This document shows positions 4,515 to 6,057 of a DNA stretch of 6,057 bases, piece after piece; the stretch's first letter is position 1, and each line of letters starts with the position of its first letter. The DNA is from Actinomycetota bacterium. GTDB lineage: Bacteria; Actinomycetota; Thermoleophilia; Gaiellales; Gaiellaceae. The stretch lies in the NCBI GenBank assembly GCA_005883245.1, contig VAXT01000058.1, positions 1 through 6,057 of the forward strand. The letters run 5' to 3'. The notes under the pieces were generated by a model, which made no database searches, had not been told where the DNA came from, and saw only the letters and a list, made by a program, of their open reading frames with translations. The position numbers and the translations under genes are program-made.

Positions 4515-6057
4515 GTGTCCCTGCGAATCTGCCTGGTGACCCCCTTTTTGTGGTCGCAGCCGCACGACGTGAACGAGCACGTCGCGGGAGTCGCCGACGC
4601 GCTCCGTGAGCGCGGCCACTCGGTCAGCGTCCTCGCGCCCTCGAACCGGGCGGCCGACCTCGCCGCCGGAAGACGCGCGCTGCGCGACGGCCTCGAGGCG
4701 CCGCTGATCGCGCTCGGGCCTGCGGTTCCGATCTCGCGCCGGAGCCGGATCGGGCTGCCGGTCGGCGTCCGCGCGAACCTGAGCATGGCCCTCGGTCGCG
4801 GGGAGTTCGACGTCGTGCACGGCTTCGAGCCGGGCCTGCCCAGCCTCTCGTACCTCGCCCTTCGGGACGCGCGGGCGCTCAGCGTGGCCAGCTTCTTCTC
4901 GCCGGAGCGGCTCGGCTACCCGCCCTCGAAGGCGCAGCGCGAGAAGCTGCTCGCGCGGACCGACGCCCTCGTCGCCTCGTCGCCGGAAACGGCCCACGCC
5001 GCGGCGCAGCGCTTCCCCGGCGAGTACCGGATCGTCGCGGAAGGGGTCGACGCTGAGCTCTTCAGGCCGGCGGAGAAACGGCAGCTCGTCGTCCTCGAAT
5101 GGCGTCCGATCGAGCGTCCGCTCGCGCGTGCCGTCCAGCGCGCGCTCCGTCAGCTGCCGGACTGGGAGCTCGTCTACCTGCGGACGAAGAAGCTGGCCGG
5201 TCGCCCGGCGGTGCCGGCGAAGCTGCGGGGCAGGGCGCGCGTGCGGACCGCGCGCGACGGCAAGAGCAGGGCGCCGATCCTCGGCGAGGCGGCGATCTTC
5301 GTGCCGGCGCTCGACGGGCTCTCGCGGGTGTCGCTCGAAGCGGCCGCCGCCGGAGCGGCGATCGCGTCTCCCCCGGGCGTCCAGGAGCAGCCCGAGCTCG
5401 CCGCCGCAGCCCTCGCCCGCTTCGCCGAGAACGAGCCGCTCCGCAAGCAGCTCTCGGAGGAATCGAGGCGCGGCATCGCGGGCAAGACGTTCGCCGACGT
5501 CGGCGCCGAGCTCGAGGAGTTGTACGAGAGCCTCGGCAAGCGGCGACGGACGCCCAAGCCGCCAGAGCCGCTCGCGGACCGTGACTGGATCCTCGCCGAC
5601 CTGCACCTGCACACCTCGTGGTCGGCCGACTGCTCGGTCGAGGTCGAGGACCTCCTCGAATACGCGGAGCACGCGGGCCTCGGCGCGATCGCGGTCACCG
5701 ACCACAACGTCTTCGGCGGCGCGCTCGAGGCCGTCGAGCTCGCACGTGAGCGTGACCTGATCGTGATCGCGGGCGAGGAGATCAAGACGGACAACCAGGG
5801 CGAGGTGATCGGGCTCTTCCTGAAGGAGGAGATCCCGCGCGGCATGTCCTTCGCGGAGACGATCGCCACGATCAAGGCTCAGGGCGGGCTCGTCTACCTC
5901 CCCCATCCGTTCGACCGTATGCACTCGATCGCGAACCCGGCGACGCTGCACCGCCACCTCGGCGACATCGACGTGTTCGAGGTCTACAACGCACGCCTGC
6001 TCTTCGAGGCTTACAACGACGAGGCGCTCCGATTCGCGCGCAAGTACAACCTGACGA
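4515..6057 (+). CDS. PimA-like GT4 glycosyltransferase fused to PHP metallophosphoesterase domain (3' truncated by window)
   Basis: The open frame runs 514 codons to the window end without a stop. Residues 3-184 resemble the acceptor half of GT4 enzymes, especially PimA: RICLVTPF (4-11), HVAGVADALRERGHSVSVLAPS (22-43), FDVVHGFEPGLPSLSYLAL (98-116) and EGVDAELFRP (176-185). Residues 186-342 match the donor half but are diverged: the usual GRxxxxKG diphosphate-binding segment is replaced by LEWRPIERPLA (194-204), and the E-x7-E pair becomes D267-x7-E275. After a basic/Pro linker (342-353) a PHP domain begins, with metal-binding DLHLHT (362-367), TDHN (395-398), GEE (420-422) and PHP (463-465). 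Its last metal ligands would lie beyond the window. PHP domains hydrolyse phosphoesters. Possible roles are transfer of a sugar to phosphatidylinositol at the inner membrane face plus phosphate removal from a lipid or sugar substrate; both are inferred from neighbours. GTG 4515 was chosen for the upstream TACACT; GTG 4509 would add two residues. Domain calls are firm, substrate unknown. Confidence 0.88.
   Translation, partial: MSLRICLVTPFLWSQPHDVNEHVAGVADALRERGHSVSVLAPSNRAADLAAGRRALRDGLEAPLIALGPAVPISRRSRIGLPVGVRANLSMALGRGEFDVVHGFEPGLPSLSYLALRDARALSVASFFSPERLGYPPSKAQREKLLARTDALVASSPETAHAAAQRFPGEYRIVAEGVDAELFRPAEKRQLVVLEWRPIERPLARAVQRALRQLPDWELVYLRTKKLAGRPAVPAKLRGRARVRTARDGKSRAPILGEAAIFVPALDGLSRVSLEAAAAGAAIASPPGVQEQPELAAAALARFAENEPLRKQLSEESRRGIAGKTFADVGAELEELYESLGKRRRTPKPPEPLADRDWILADLHLHTSWSADCSVEVEDLLEYAEHAGLGAIAVTDHNVFGGALEAVELARERDLIVIAGEEIKTDNQGEVIGLFLKEEIPRGMSFAETIATIKAQGGLVYLPHPFDRMHSIANPATLHRHLGDIDVFEVYNARLLFEAYNDEALRFARKYNLT

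Noticed and set aside
4500..5957. 485-codon open frame on the - strand opposite the glycosyltransferase-PHP gene
   Set aside because: It shows the same shadow effect, with low-complexity Arg/Glu/Leu content, while the + strand frame carries the GT4 and PHP motifs.
1..6057. tRNA, rRNA, CRISPR arrays, insertion sequences, attachment sites
   Set aside because: No cloverleaf, no regularly spaced direct repeats, no transposase and no long terminal inverted repeats were seen. The largest non-coding gap is about 62 bp.

Overview
The window is very GC-rich, with a strong G/C bias at third codon positions, and densely coded. Its gene set suggests a high-GC actinobacterium, possibly a deep-branching class such as Thermoleophilia. 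The evidence is bacterial-type inositol-phosphate synthase, a mycobacterial-style phosphatidylinositol-phosphate synthase, a PimA-like glycosyltransferase and probable leaderless starts. The lineage is an inference from gene style, not a database match.

Layout: (1) 1-704, + strand, the C-terminal two thirds of MoaA (molybdenum cofactor synthesis), cut by the window edge. (2) 709-1539, - strand, a class I SAM-dependent methyltransferase converging on moaA with only 4 bp between the stops. (3) 1540-1568, a very short divergent promoter region. (4) 1569-2327, + strand, a membrane PAP2 phosphatase/inositol-phosphotransferase-like protein. (5) 2324-2944, + strand, a CDP-alcohol phosphatidyltransferase closely resembling phosphatidylinositol-phosphate (PIP) synthase, overlapping gene 4 by 4 bp. 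(6) 2977-4452, + strand, two ribbon-helix-helix (RHH) DNA-binding repeats fused in frame to a complete myo-inositol-3-phosphate synthase. This gene is preceded by a cluster of CTGCTAGCAG palindromes. (7) 4466-4491, a GC-rich hairpin. (8) 4515-end, + strand, a PimA-like GT4 glycosyltransferase half fused to a PHP metallophosphoesterase domain, cut by the window edge.

Genes 4, 5, 6 and 8 read as a phosphatidylinositol lipid locus. Glucose-6-phosphate would be cyclised to inositol-phosphate by the synthase, then joined to CDP-diacylglycerol by the transferase to give PIP. PIP would be dephosphorylated to PI, with the PAP2 protein or the PHP domain as candidates, and PI possibly glycosylated.

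The most striking feature is the RHH-synthase fusion with its own palindrome array. It looks like an enzyme that may also repress its own promoter, possibly in response to pathway metabolites. An internal ribosome binding site at the domain junction suggests the free enzyme may also be made from the same mRNA.
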